Assembly (NCBI GenBank): GCA_016617855.1
Contig: JAECUM010012819.1
Location: 1 to 64,000, forward strand
DNA: 64,000 bases
Direction: 5' to 3'
From: Megalonaias nervosa
Lineage: Eukaryota; Mollusca; Bivalvia; Unionida; Unionidae
Shown here piece after piece: positions 35,463 to 44,492 of the stretch. How positions within the stretch are numbered: the first letter of the stretch is position 1; every line of letters starts with the position of its first letter. Made by a program: the position numbers and the translations under genes. The notes beneath the pieces were generated by a model that was not told the DNA's origin, did no database searches, and saw only the letters and a list, made by a program, of their open reading frames with translations.

Positions 35463-36046
35463 CTTGAACCAAGTAACAAAGTGAAAATTTAAAACAATAC
35501 AGTATTTTGAAAAGAATTAAAATAAATAACCCTACATGTGTTATCACGAGTCTAAAAGTAAAGAATGTTGCGAAGTACTTCCAATAATCGTGAATATGCT
35601 AATGTTTCAATAGTTTTGAATATGTTGATGTACTAACAGTCTTGTTGCATCATAATGAGTATTATCAACCTAACGGTTTTGCCTTTTTGTCCCCTTTGTG
35701 GCCCTTCCACCCGCCCGCGCAACTACCCCCATGACAAGTTAGCCCATAAGTGACCGTTGCATGTTGGTCACTTTTAAGTTTGTCCACACACACACGTTAC
35801 GTGAGTGAGTCAGAAACGAGGGGTATATTCTCGGATGGATGGAAGTGCCCCAAAGGGTTTCCAAAAAAGGACAAAACGCCAGCCTTTGATACTACTATGT
35901 GATTGTAAGAACAAATCCCGCGGAGTGTACTTATTCAAGCAAGCGTATGGTAGCGATCAATACACACAATGAATGAATATACTGCATACAGACAGGCTTG
36001 TATTACTGATTGTAACCATACTATATCAACAAAGCTCTGTATTGAA
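35463..36046. other. No gene seen
   Basis: A local C-rich patch near 35690-35740; no coding structure recognised. Confidence 0.35.
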
Positions 36047-36290
36047 TTATCTCTGTAGCATCGCTTGCACAGTCTCTTTATCGTGATTGTATCCTGGCAA
36101 AAAGAGAGATATATTAGTTAAGCTGTGATTATCTTCGTACAAAATTGCAGTTGCATCAGTTGATAAATGTAAGGAAGATTTCCATTGGTCAGACCCAGTT
36201 GCATTTATTTCTGTATAAACTATATAAATAGAGTCCCGTGCAAAGTAAGTAACGTAAAACACTGAATCGGATGGCATACACACTACATGC
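36047..36290 (-). CDS. Possible 3'-terminal exon of an unidentified gene
   Basis: Following a plausible acceptor (ttttattttgttttaaag, minus strand, before 36290), about 80 codons are open to a stop at 36047. The peptide has SDSVFYVTYFARDSIYIVY and ends in ETVQAMLQR; it looks like a soluble beta-rich sequence. No other exon or homologue could be assigned, so the call is weak. Confidence 0.3.
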
Positions 36291-36904
36291 CTTTAAAACA
36301 AAATAAAATGGTGGGTTTATATTGTATTTAGAAAATTTAATAAATTGATTTGACAGAATCAACAAGAAATCTTTATAATTTTTCTGAAGATAAATAATTC
36401 TTTCTTTGATTAGGTTTGAAAACAAACAACGCTGAGAAGCTCAAAATCTGCCAAGAAGAACATTGGAGCTATGTTGTACAGCACTTTATTTGCGGCTCGT
36501 TACAAATGATTTTAAAACTATAGATAAAAACGGATATGGGGATTAGGGGAAGTGGTTCAAATTCTAACATCATCACAATTGGTTTCACAGTCCTACAATG
36601 TAAGACACCGACCTTCATTATTACGATGTTGGGGGTAGAAAACCCGCTACTCCCCCTATCATAACTTGTCTTTGTAGCAATTACGTTGCAGATGGAGCAT
36701 CCGCTCTTCTATAAATAGCTATGTATCAGATGCCCTCATCAAGAATTCGAATGATTAAATAAGGCTCCAAAACTGATAGAAAATCTCTTTAAAAACAAAA
36801 AAGGATAAAAATAGATAAAATTATAAAGAATTGCAATTATAAGTGTTAATGTAGTTTTATCTTCGTTTATTTGCTGTGTGATTTGGCAACTGACAGTTTA
36901 TAAC
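36291..36904. other. No gene seen; left flank of the Polinton
   Basis: AT-rich. Ends in the 6-bp target copy ACGGTA at 36905-36910. Confidence 0.4.
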
Positions 36905-36910
36905 ACGGTA

Positions 36911-37187
36911 GTCGGAGATAGAAAGGAGGTTTCTGGCTCAGGGACCATATCTCTCCTGTCCAGAAGGACCCAACAAATACAAAAACACGCTTTTCAGACC
37001 ACCTCCGACCCCCCCCCATCAGGTTGGCGGCAAGCCGATTTTATTTCTAAAGTATATATAAAATTTTATTTCGAAGTGCTTTGCACCTTGAGATTGTTTT
37101 TAAAGTTTAGACAAAATTGTATTTTGAAGTGCTTTGCACTTTGAGATTATTTCTAAAGATTAGATAAAAATTTCATACCCTATCATC
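36911..37187 (+). repeat. Left terminal inverted repeat (expanded)
   Basis: From AGGTTTCTGGCTCAGGG (36927) to TTTCATACC (37180) it matches the reverse complement of the right end. It is about 107 bases longer because of two direct copies of a 53-bp unit (core gaagtgctttgcac, at about 37072 and 37126). Confidence 0.92.
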
Positions 37188-38002
37188 ACCATACTTTTTT
37201 GATAATTTTTTCATACCTGGTAACTCTCATTGGTTGAATATCTGTTAACATACTGTCAATAATACGAAACTCGCGTATTAAATCGTCCGTATCATATTTT
37301 ACACCTCGCAAATAAGATCGTATCTGATCAAGTAATTTTTTTATAAGTGATACTTGACGTTTTACAAGCATTTCTTTTTAGTCTCAAGTCGAGGCTCAAT
37401 TTTTTTACACGCTGTTGCAAGAGAAACACCAACACCGGATATTATTAATAAAAACGGGTTTAATGATGCTCCATTTGAGATTATACCAGAGCCAGTTGTT
37501 ATCAGTGGTAAATATGATATTACCCGTAGTATTTTGCTATAGTATTTGTAACATTGTTTTACACACCATAGGATTTTATGATAAAACCTGTAATATTGCA
37601 TTAATGCGTCCACATCATGTTTTGGAATTTCCTCTGAAACATGATTGAAATGGAAGATCTGTTTTTTCCTTAAACAATAATTTTTTAAAATGATTTTTTA
37701 CACGATAGTAAAAGTTCTAGTATCAACAATTGAATCAAGAAATTCACGAAACGTATTACTGTTAGGGTCAGCTATAAAATCTCTATACCTGTCATAAACA
37801 TCTGATGAAGTATCCTCATATCATTCATCTGTTAATACCACATTTTTCTTTAACCAACTGTAGGAATCAAAAGTGTTTTCTAGTTATCGTTCATGTAAAT
37901 CTGTTTTATTTACCAAATCGCCGTATTCTCTTTCTGTTTCATCAATAAACCCGAGTACCAAGCTTATTTGATCCAAAGTAAAATTTTTGAGAACAAGATG
38001 TT
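37186..38002 (-). pseudogene. Conserved Polinton hydrophobic/membrane protein
   Basis: Reading from 38002, an N-terminal helical region with LDQISLVLGFIDETEREYG is followed by a stop and frame changes (37880-37640). Then come a hydrophobic segment with LITTGSGIISNGASL and FLLIISGVGVSLATACK (37510-37400) and a charged helical tail (VSLIKKLLDQIRSYL near 37330). It ends at the inner edge of the left TIR. The same layout occurs in relic A at 14.9-15.25 kb, so it is a conserved Polinton gene of unknown function with one or two membrane spans. It is transcribed away from the fibre gene, whose start it overlaps. Confidence 0.6.
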
Positions 38003-38906
38003 TTCTGATAATTGCTAAGCTGGATGGCAACAAACTTGATAAAACTTGTGGAACAATTACCGGTAATATTAATATGTCAAGCAAAAACATTATTGGGTTG
38101 GAAACTACTTATCCGCCAGCAAAGTTTAATAACACACAAGCGGTGAGTTATGCTCAACTAAAATCTGTTGACGATAACAAGCTTAATAAGGCCGGCGACA
38201 CAATAACTGGTAACCTGATAATGAACAACAACACAAAAATAACTGGATAACGATAACCTCGCCTCCAGCTGATGATACTGATGCTATTAGTTATACTCAG
38301 TTAAAAGGAGCACTCACTCAGTATTTAAAACTATCTGGTGGAACAATGTTAGGCTACATAAATATGAGAACCAACAAAATAACACCAAAATATGTTCCAG
38401 TCAAAGCGTATGTTGATAGTCTATCTAGTAGTGTAAAACGAACCAAAAACAATGTTGGTTATATTCCAACACTTTTTAAAGCATATGATAACCGAGTTGG
38501 GTTTGAGGTAAGCGCATCAACACATTATCCTGAAAATTATCCTCATCACGCTTTTGCTGTTGATTATGGACAAGAATGGACGACTAACGGAGAAACCAAA
38601 GACTTTTGGATTAAAATCAAATGTCCCGTTGCAGTTGCTATTTGGCAATTTCATTTGCGCGGTCGATTAAACTCTAGTTTTTATCGAATTTATAGTTGGC
38701 AATTGGAAAGGGCAAACGATGATACTAACTGGACAATATTGTATATTACAACAAACACATATATTTCAAAAACACAATATTTTACTATTCCAACTGCGCA
38801 AACTGTTAACAAATACTTGTATTTTCGAGTTTATGTTGTCGCTGCTGGAGATCCGTTTCCAGGATTGACAGCATTTCAAATATACACACTCGACAATCAA
38901 ATTTAA
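37987..38906 (+). pseudogene. Fibre protein: repeat shaft and discoidin-like head
   Basis: The likely particle attachment protein. The N-terminal part has three copies of a shaft repeat of the phage/virus fibre type: DKTCGTITGNINM, then NKAGDTITGNLIMNN (38190-38225), then LSGGTMLGYINM (38330-38370), each followed by a 'P..DxAxSYxQLK' linker. The head (38460-38906) begins DNRVGFEVSAS and contains WIKIKCP, YSWQLERANDD and TNWTILY. This is the strand order of an F5/8-type-C (discoidin, carbohydrate-binding) domain. A one-base shift near 38250 separates shaft repeats 2 and 3. The head is uninterrupted. Confidence 0.75.
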
Positions 38907-38923
38907 TCTAGCGTTGTAAAATA

Positions 38924-39651
38924 ATGTCCGAACCAGCAATCATAACCCTTGCAAGAGGATTTCACGATAGAATTTTTAATATGAGAAAAGATGTTTCTAC
39001 AACAGATGTTAGCGATAAATCACAAGCGGCAAATAAAATACAAAATATGAAATATTCTTGCATCAGTTCAATAAACAGTACAGTATTTCAAAAAAGTGAA
39101 ATTAATTTTGTTCGCGTTATGCATATGCAAGGACCACAACTAATAGAAGCAATAAGAAAATTTGATTTTATAAGCAGATACTGTCATCATGATGATTGTC
39201 TAGAAGAACAAAAACAAGTTGAAATCCTGATAAAAAAATATTGCTTGAGTTCGACAAGGAAAATGCAGATTTGATAATACAATCAGATCTAATAAAAGCA
39301 CGAGCTTATGGTGGAAGAGCGCAGGAAGTAAAACGAATAAACGACAATCATAGTCGTCTCGACAAACTAGCGGAACCTAAAATAATAAAATTAAGAAGGC
39401 GAGTATTTCTCAAATAATATTCTTTTACCTGGTGCTGACGCTGCTGCAGACGCTTTGATTGTTAGAGATTTCTTATTGCCAATGCTCATAGTTTTGGCAT
39501 AGCCGCACCGGCTGCAGCTGCTAATGCAGACGCCACAAGAGTTTCACCTACTGCCGCTTTTAATAATTTAGGTGTGACAGCACCAGCTGCAGCCTCAGAT
39601 GGTGGTGCAATGTTAAATCATGTCAATAGCGCAATTGGTTTAAACAAATAA
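38924..39651 (+). pseudogene. Unidentified Polinton gene, helical N-part and Ala-rich C-part
   Basis: It starts with ATG at 38924, 18 bases after the fibre stop. The first 105 codons are polar and helical (RVMHMQGPQLIEAIRKFDF); a frameshift near 39240 continues with KENADLIIQSDLIKARAYGG and a basic end near 39410. A second open block (39425-39651) is rich in Ala and Pro (GIAAPAAAANADATR) and ends in TAA. The two blocks may be one broken gene or two. The position between fibre and capsid suggests a structural role, but I recognise no family. This interval may also have replaced the missing 5' half of the capsid gene. Confidence 0.5.
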
Positions 39652-39668
39652 TAAATATAACGAGGGAT

Positions 39669-40494
39669 ATGTCAAACGAAAAGCGCTCGCGGCGGAATCA
39701 CAACAAATAACAATGATTCTGCCGTTAAGCACAATATTTGGTATTTGTCACGACCATCATAAAGTATTTCGAGGGTTGAAACACACGCTTATTTTAGATC
39801 GGGCAGACCAAAATAATTGTTTTGTTCGAGTTGGTGGAGCAGATGTACAGTCTGTGATTACGAAATTAGACCTGTGGATGCTTCGAATTGTTCCATCAAT
39901 GGCTAAGTCAATAGAGATTAAGGCAATGTTGGAATCATATACAAAAAGATTTATTTTCTCCTGCATACAATATATCAAACAACTGTTCCTAAAGCAACCG
40001 ACTACAAGTGGAGTATTACAGCGACTTCAAGCTAACAATTGCCAAGGTATATATTTATTGTTTTTCAGCAATCAGCACGACTTGGTAGCCAACTACAAAA
40101 TAATGCCGTATTCAATAACGCTAACTTTAGAAGAATATTCGTCAGAATAAACTCTAAACAATACCCAGAACGAGCGATCGAATGTGATTTTACAGCCGGC
40201 GCTGGTAAAAATGTTACGAGAGCATATATATACCTGATTTAAGCGATGCAAAAATACTAAGACGCTGACAGCGGATCACAGATTAATATTGAAGAATTTC
40301 GTACGCTTTATCCTATCTTTTTCTTTGACGTATCAAAAGACTCCAAACAATTGATTAATTCAATCGCAGAAATAGAAGTAACTTGGACTCTTGGAGGAGT
40401 TCCAGAAACTCCGTTTAACGTTTTTGCGCTTGTGTCTAGCGACCGATTCTTGACAATTGACGCGGTGAAAGATAGAATGATGGTACAAGTGTAA
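39669..40494 (+). pseudogene. Major capsid protein, 3' half
   Basis: Hexon-like double-jelly-roll capsid protein. The readable part begins with the second-jelly-roll signature ILPLSTIFGICHDHHKVF (39716) and GLKHTLILDR, then KLDLWMLRIVPSM. After frameshifts near 39960-40030 come PRYIFIVFQQSARLG and FRRIFVRINSKQYP (about 40040-40160), and the C-terminal strand with FFDVSKDSKQLINS and FALVSSDR (40320-40450). It ends with TAA at 40492. Family members are about 500-650 residues; the N-terminal jelly roll, present in relic A at 10.4 kb, is absent here, so about half the gene is lost. Confidence 0.82.
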
Positions 40495-40533
40495 GAGACG
40501 ACTTTATCAATTTTATGTAGCGAATAAAATATA

Positions 40534-40815
40534 ATGAAAACCAAATATACAACCAAAGAAATATACCTGACGACCGGCCAAGTTGAAAAATTATCAGCAG
40601 CGGTGGCTAAACGCAATTCTGTTTTCTTAAAGATATTTCCGACGACGGAGTCGTTGACAATGTCTCCAGCGACAAAGTCGCCAACGACAGAGTCGCCAGA
40701 GACAACGTCTACGAAAACAGCAATCCAAGTAATGTTGACACAACAACAAAGCAATAAACTCAATCGCAAAGCGATCGAAGGAAACCCGTTTGTTCTTATG
40801 TTGTCTGTTGCGTAG
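40534..40815 (+). CDS. Small Thr/Ser-rich protein of unknown function
   Basis: Ninety-three codons, uninterrupted from ATG to TAG. It has a basic N-terminus (YLTTGQVEKLSAAVAKR), a central Thr/Ser/Pro-rich stretch of SPTTES-like repeats, and a C-terminal IMxxQQSNKLNRKA-like segment. The lead 'LTxGQxxKL' recurs at both ends (LTTGQVEKL, LTQQQSNKL), hinting at an internal duplication. It lies between capsid and core-like genes, so a virion component is likely but unproven. Confidence 0.55.
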   Translation: MKTKYTTKEIYLTTGQVEKLSAAVAKRNSVFLKIFPTTESLTMSPATKSPTTESPETTSTKTAIQVMLTQQQSNKLNRKAIEGNPFVLMLSVA

Positions 40816-40824
40816 ATAACGGCG

Positions 40825-40965
40825 ATGGCCAACCTCTATGCGGTCGACGGCGGCTTTCTTGGACGAGCACTGTCTGTGTTAGCTAGCGCAATACCAAACA
40901 TTTTACCTGTGCTAGGAACATTAGGACTAGCAGCAGCTTCAGGGGCAGTATCAGGAGCAACTTAA
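40825..40965 (+). CDS. Small hydrophobic virion-like protein
   Basis: Forty-six codons starting ATG ten bases after the previous stop: an N-terminal GGFLGRAL motif followed by an amphipathic, Ala/Leu-rich segment (IPNILPVLGTLGLAAA). The 'GGF(L/F)' lead recurs in the gene at 41313. Such short amphipathic proteins near the capsid genes recall the membrane-active or core peptides (pVI/pX-like) of adenoviruses and adintoviruses; this is by analogy only. Confidence 0.5.
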   Translation: MANLYAVDGGFLGRALSVLASAIPNILPVLGTLGLAAASGAVSGAT

Positions 40966-41036
40966 AGAGCAGTATCCGGAGACGGTGTCAAACAGATCTA
41001 TCTTTGATGTAGCTTTATATAACAATAAAAAAATAA

Positions 41037-41287
41037 ATGCCAGCTAAAAAGACAAGATCACAAAGATCAACAACAACAAAAACTAAAAAAAAAAAACAAA
41101 ACAAAAAACAACGACAAGGCGTTCACGGGCGCCAGCAGTTTCAAAGTCAACAAGACAAGGAGGAATTATGATGGAAAATCTATTTCCAGCGGTAATGGAA
41201 GCAACGAGAAGAGCAATACCGATAAAACTAAGAAGTGCAATTCCGAGTATATTAGAAGTCATGCGCGAGGCGGCCAAACGAAAGTAA
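41037..41287 (+). pseudogene. Basic core-like protein, copy 1
   Basis: Starts MPAKKTRSQRSTTTKTKKKK, a strongly basic head, then, after an indel in the A-run near 41088-41108, a segment with RRSRAPAVSK, QGGIMMENLFPAV and an amphipathic end IPSILEVMREAAKRK (stop at 41285). Highly similar in plan to the next gene: basic head, 'RSR(A/V)P' hinge, 'QGG' and hydrophobic tail. Probably a DNA-binding or core peptide of the particle (adenovirus mu/pX analogue), by analogy. Confidence 0.55.
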
Positions 41288-41312
41288 TTTTATGTAACAA
41301 AAATAAAATAAA

Positions 41313-41535
41313 ATGCCAGCTAGAAAAACAAGATCGTCAAAAAAACAAAAAAAAAAAAAAACCAAAAAAAAAAAAAAAAAAAAAAAAAAAACAAAGCGTT
41401 CGCGGGTGCCAAAGACAAAACAGGGAGGATTTTTTTCCTATCGCTCCACTCCTAGCGGGATTAGCGGGAAGTCTACTCCCTAATCTGTTAGGAATCAGAC
41501 GCGGAATGATTCTACCAGGGACCAGACGCCGTTGA
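41313..41535 (+). pseudogene. Basic core-like protein, copy 2 (tandem paralogue)
   Basis: Starts MPARKTRSSKKQKKKK and runs through an A-rich tract (41342-41391) that has expanded by slippage and puts head and tail out of phase. The tail has KRSRVPKTKQGGFF, PLLAGLAGSLLPNLLG and a final basic GTRRR before TGA at 41533. With 41037-41287 it forms a tandem pair. Confidence 0.55.
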
Positions 41536-41555
41536 GTAATTTTTATATACTTGAA

Positions 41556-41966
41556 AAATGAAAATCCGACTACAAAGTCATTGAGAAAGGATTTCATGGA
41601 GTATATTCTAAAGATGAACTAGGTAATGTAACAGCAGCTGGTTCGTGTATTGTAAACATACAAAACTTTAATGATGGATCCGGCACTCACTGGGTTGCTG
41701 TTTACGATAATAATTATTTTGATTCGTTCGGACTTCCTCCGAGTGATCTTGTAAAAAATATATTTTTAAAAAATTAAAAAAAAAAAAATTACTCATCTAA
41801 TCAACTACAACCAATCGGAACATCAGCTTGTGGATATTATTGTATTATATTTATCCGACAGATGTTCCGGAGTAAAAACTCTGGAGATCCCGATTTTCTA
41901 AAGTTTATTTTACAATTTGATAGGTATCCGAGCAAAAACAATGATAACATAGCGCGACAATATTAA
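41556..41966 (+). pseudogene. Adenain-type cysteine protease
   Basis: Maturation protease of the particle (C5/Ulp1 fold). The first block has GFHGVYSKDEL (41605), GTHWVAVYD with the catalytic His (41680), and YFDSFGLPP, whose acidic residue is the usual triad partner. A TAA in a poly-A stretch (about 41775) and a shift follow. The second block has QPIGTSACGYYC (41808-41850), giving the oxyanion Gln and nucleophilic Cys, then FRSKNSGDPDF. All catalytic residues are conserved; only the A-tract indel and a shortened N-terminus spoil the gene. It is a Polinton hallmark and lies between core-like and zinc-ribbon genes. Confidence 0.88.
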
Positions 41967-41994
41967 TTTTGCGTGACAATCAAGTATAACAACA

Positions 41995-42246
41995 ATGACA
42001 CAGTCATCAACATATTGTCTCAAATGTAGAACTAAAACGCCTAACACGGACGAGCTAACAGAAAAAAAACCAAAAAACAACAGAACGATGTTAACAAGTA
42101 TTTGTACTGTTTGCGGTAGAAAGAAAAGTATATTCCTGGCAATGCCAGGCAAACAAGTAGCGGAAGCTCCGTCAACATCAGCTTCGCTGACGTCGGGATC
42201 TGGAATCCCTGACGTTGTCAGGGGAGTTATTTTTGTCGACGATTAA
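41995..42246 (+). CDS. Small zinc-ribbon protein (DUF5679-like)
   Basis: Eighty-three codons, intact. YCLKCRTKTPN near the N-terminus and CTVCGRKKSIFL about 30 residues later form a C-x2-C...C-x2-C zinc ribbon, the layout of the small DUF5679-like proteins common in DNA viruses and Polintons. The C-terminal part is Ser/Thr-rich and acidic. Function unknown; nucleic-acid binding is possible. Confidence 0.65.
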   Translation: MTQSSTYCLKCRTKTPNTDELTEKKPKNNRTMLTSICTVCGRKKSIFLAMPGKQVAEAPSTSASLTSGSGIPDVVRGVIFVDD

Positions 42247-42374
42247 AAAATGAAACAATAAAACAACAATAAAGTTGTTGTAATTGTGATTGTGATAAGG
42301 ATTTTTGTATCGAACAAGATAAAATTGTTACGTACTGTCAATACTGCAATCGCCGAGAAGTAATTGGCTCTGGG

Positions 42375-43625
42375 ATGGATATCCACAAATTTATTGGAAA
42401 ATTACCAAAACCGAGTGGAGGTTGGACATTGCCCGGTCATAAATACACTGTGCCATATAATCCGCTAGATAAACAACTAGATGAAAATCCATTGCCAGGA
42501 CAAGAGCCTTATACTTAAGTTGATGCGATAGCAATGCGCCACGATATCTGTTATCGGGATAACGAACGAGATAAGCCTGGCTGTGAAAAGATGATGCTCG
42601 AGACGAACTTCGTAATATGGAACCTGCAAATATACGAGAACGATTTGATAGAAAACTGGTGCAAGGATTAATTGCAACAAAATATAAATTTGGGCTCGGA
42701 AGAGAATTGTATGATGATAGCATGCAATCGCTTGCAGCTGAATTACACAAACCTACAAAAATAAGTTTTCGCGACGTGAGGTTGTCGCGAATGCCGTTGA
42801 TGATATCTGGGTAATAGATTTAGTAGATATCTCAGATCTTGCTCAGTTTAATGTTGGCGCCGATGGCGCTCAGAAAAAAATACTTGTTTAACGTTATTGA
42901 TGTTTTTAGCAAATACGAGTTTAGTATACCCGTTACAGAAAAAACAGGAACATAGATAATTGATGCACTAAAACTAGTAATAACAAGTACAGAAAGAAAA
43001 CCAAATAAAATTTGGACTCATCATGGAGCAGGGTTTTTTTTATAAAATAATTTGAACAGTTTTTGGAGCTAAATAACCTAAAAACTATGTTACGGAAAAC
43101 GAAGGAAAAAACGTTATTGTTGAACGATTTTATCGTACACTAAACGAGCTGAACCATAAACATTTGACAAGTAAAACACGAACAGGTATATTGATGATCT
43201 TCCGCAGATTGTTGATAAATACAATAACACAAAGCATAAATCTATCAAAATGTCACCAAACGACGCAATTAAAAATCCAATTTTAGCAAACGAAAACATG
43301 TACCTCAGAAACAAATTTAAGGTTGGTGATAAGGTTAGAATTTCATTAACAATTAAAATATTTAAAAAAGGATTTACTCCAAACTGGACTGAAGAAGTAT
43401 TTTGTAGTTGATAAAATTTTCATGACAATTCCTGTAACGTACGCGCTAAAGGATCTAGCCGGGGAACCAGTAATTGATAGTTTTTACGAACAAGAACTAC
43501 AGAAAACTGAACAAGATATATTAGTTATCGAACAAGTAATCAGAAAGCGTGGCAATAAAAGCCTCGTGAAGTGGCGCGGGTACAGCGATAAATTTAATAT
43601 TTTTGGATACACACCAAAGAGCTAA
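42375..43625 (+). pseudogene. PLA2 - integrase - chromodomain polyprotein
   Basis: One collinear coding region. PLA2 part: KYTVPYNPLDKQL (calcium loop, 42430) and MRHDICYRD with the His-Asp dyad (42537), interrupted by TAA at 42515 and a shift near 42600. The bridge FDRKLVQGLIATKYKFGLG leads, after a shift near 42770, into an rve integrase: DDIWVIDLVD with the first Asp (42800), NVIDVFSKYEF (42892), IWTHHGAGF (43012) where the second catalytic Asp is His, and a VERF Glu (43120). KYNNTKHKSIKMSPNDAI follows at 43219. The chromodomain end has VIRKRGNKSLVKWRGYSDKF (43535-43595). Several shifts and stops; the cysteine-rich frame just upstream (42283-42350, CxCxCDKDFC and CQYC) may be a lost zinc ribbon. 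Confidence 0.88.
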
Positions 43626-43877
43626 ATGAGCTTAATATTGTGAAATAATGTTTTTGTAGAATTTTTTCGTATTTACGTAAGACGGATTTACATTTTACTG
43701 GCTTACATAATCATATCAGATATCGTCGGCAAATATCAGAAATCGTCATCAGATTAAATATCTTGGCAAATATAAAATCAAATTTTATATTTTTCTGTCG
43801 GTCGGGAATTTTGAATTTCAAGAACGGTTTTATCAGCCGCCAAAACAATTGATTCTCATCCACTGTAAAATTAAATT
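43626..43877. other. Intergenic within the Polinton
   Basis: AT-rich sequence with a short local duplication (atcagatatcgtcggcaaatatcagaaatcg). No gene. Confidence 0.4.
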
Positions 43878-44168
43878 TCAATATTTTTTGTGATATGATA
43901 CTTTACATTGTATCGCCCAGTTGTCGGTCTTCCGTATTTTTTTTAATCCCACGACGTTGTCACTGAAAGTTTCAATTTCGTCGTTGACATCAGCTTCGCT
44001 GACGTTCGCGACTTTGTTGTTGGCATCAGTTTCGATGACATCATCTTCGATGATGTTTTCGTTGACATTAGTTTCACTGACGTTAGCTTCTTGTGTTGTA
44101 TTTAAAGTTGTTTTCGATGGTATTGATGATGTATCATAAATATATTTTAATTTTTCGAGAAAACTCAT
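43878..44168 (-). CDS. Acidic repeat-containing protein, unknown
   Basis: Ninety-six codons, intact, on the minus strand. It starts MSFLEKLKYIYD and has an acidic middle with degenerate reiterations of a 'NVSExxVNE' unit (ANVSETNVNEN, ANVSEADVNDE). It ends with a basic segment. Complement-strand repeats such as cgttgacatc reflect the same unit. No family recognised. Confidence 0.45.
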   Translation of the reverse strand: MSFLEKLKYIYDTSSIPSKTTLNTTQEANVSETNVNENIIEDDVIETDANNKVANVSEADVNDEIETFSDNVVGLKKIRKTDNWAIQCKVSYHKKY

Positions 44169-44238
44169 ATTATATAATTTTGTAAAACTTAAATAATAGA
44201 ATAATAAATAAGATAAGATACATCGAGCAGGTGAAGAT

Positions 44239-44470
44239 ATGCAATATTAGTGCCCTTAAGAAAGTAGTAAAAAAGTATTGTCAGGCGAAAAAAATATTAC
44301 AGTCAATTTATTTTTAGTTCACGGCGGAAACGATAAAATTTTATTGACCGACTCGGAAAGAAAACAATTATACGATAATAAAAAAATTCGTATAGTATGA
44401 TAGAGAAGCTATTATGTTGGTGTGTGATAGCTGCATCAGCCGAGATGAGCTTGCTAAAATCTTACAATAA
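44239..44470 (+). pseudogene. Unidentified small Polinton gene
   Basis: Fragments of one gene in shifting frames: a basic lead (SALKKVVKKYC), NLFLVHGGNDKILLTDSERK (44305-44370) and, after a stop at 44398, AIMLVCDSCISRDELAKILQ ending at 44470. The pieces look like a compact folded domain with a C-x2-C pair. No family recognised. It precedes the convergent HNH gene by about 20 bases. Confidence 0.4.
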
Positions 44471-44492
44471 GTTTAGTTATCATACCAAAATG

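Noticed and set aside
40308..40832. Minus-strand ORF of 174 codons with VVxGD-like repeats
   Set aside because: Overlaps the capsid 3' end and the Thr/Ser-rich gene, both supported on the plus strand; the repeats mirror the SPTTES repeats.
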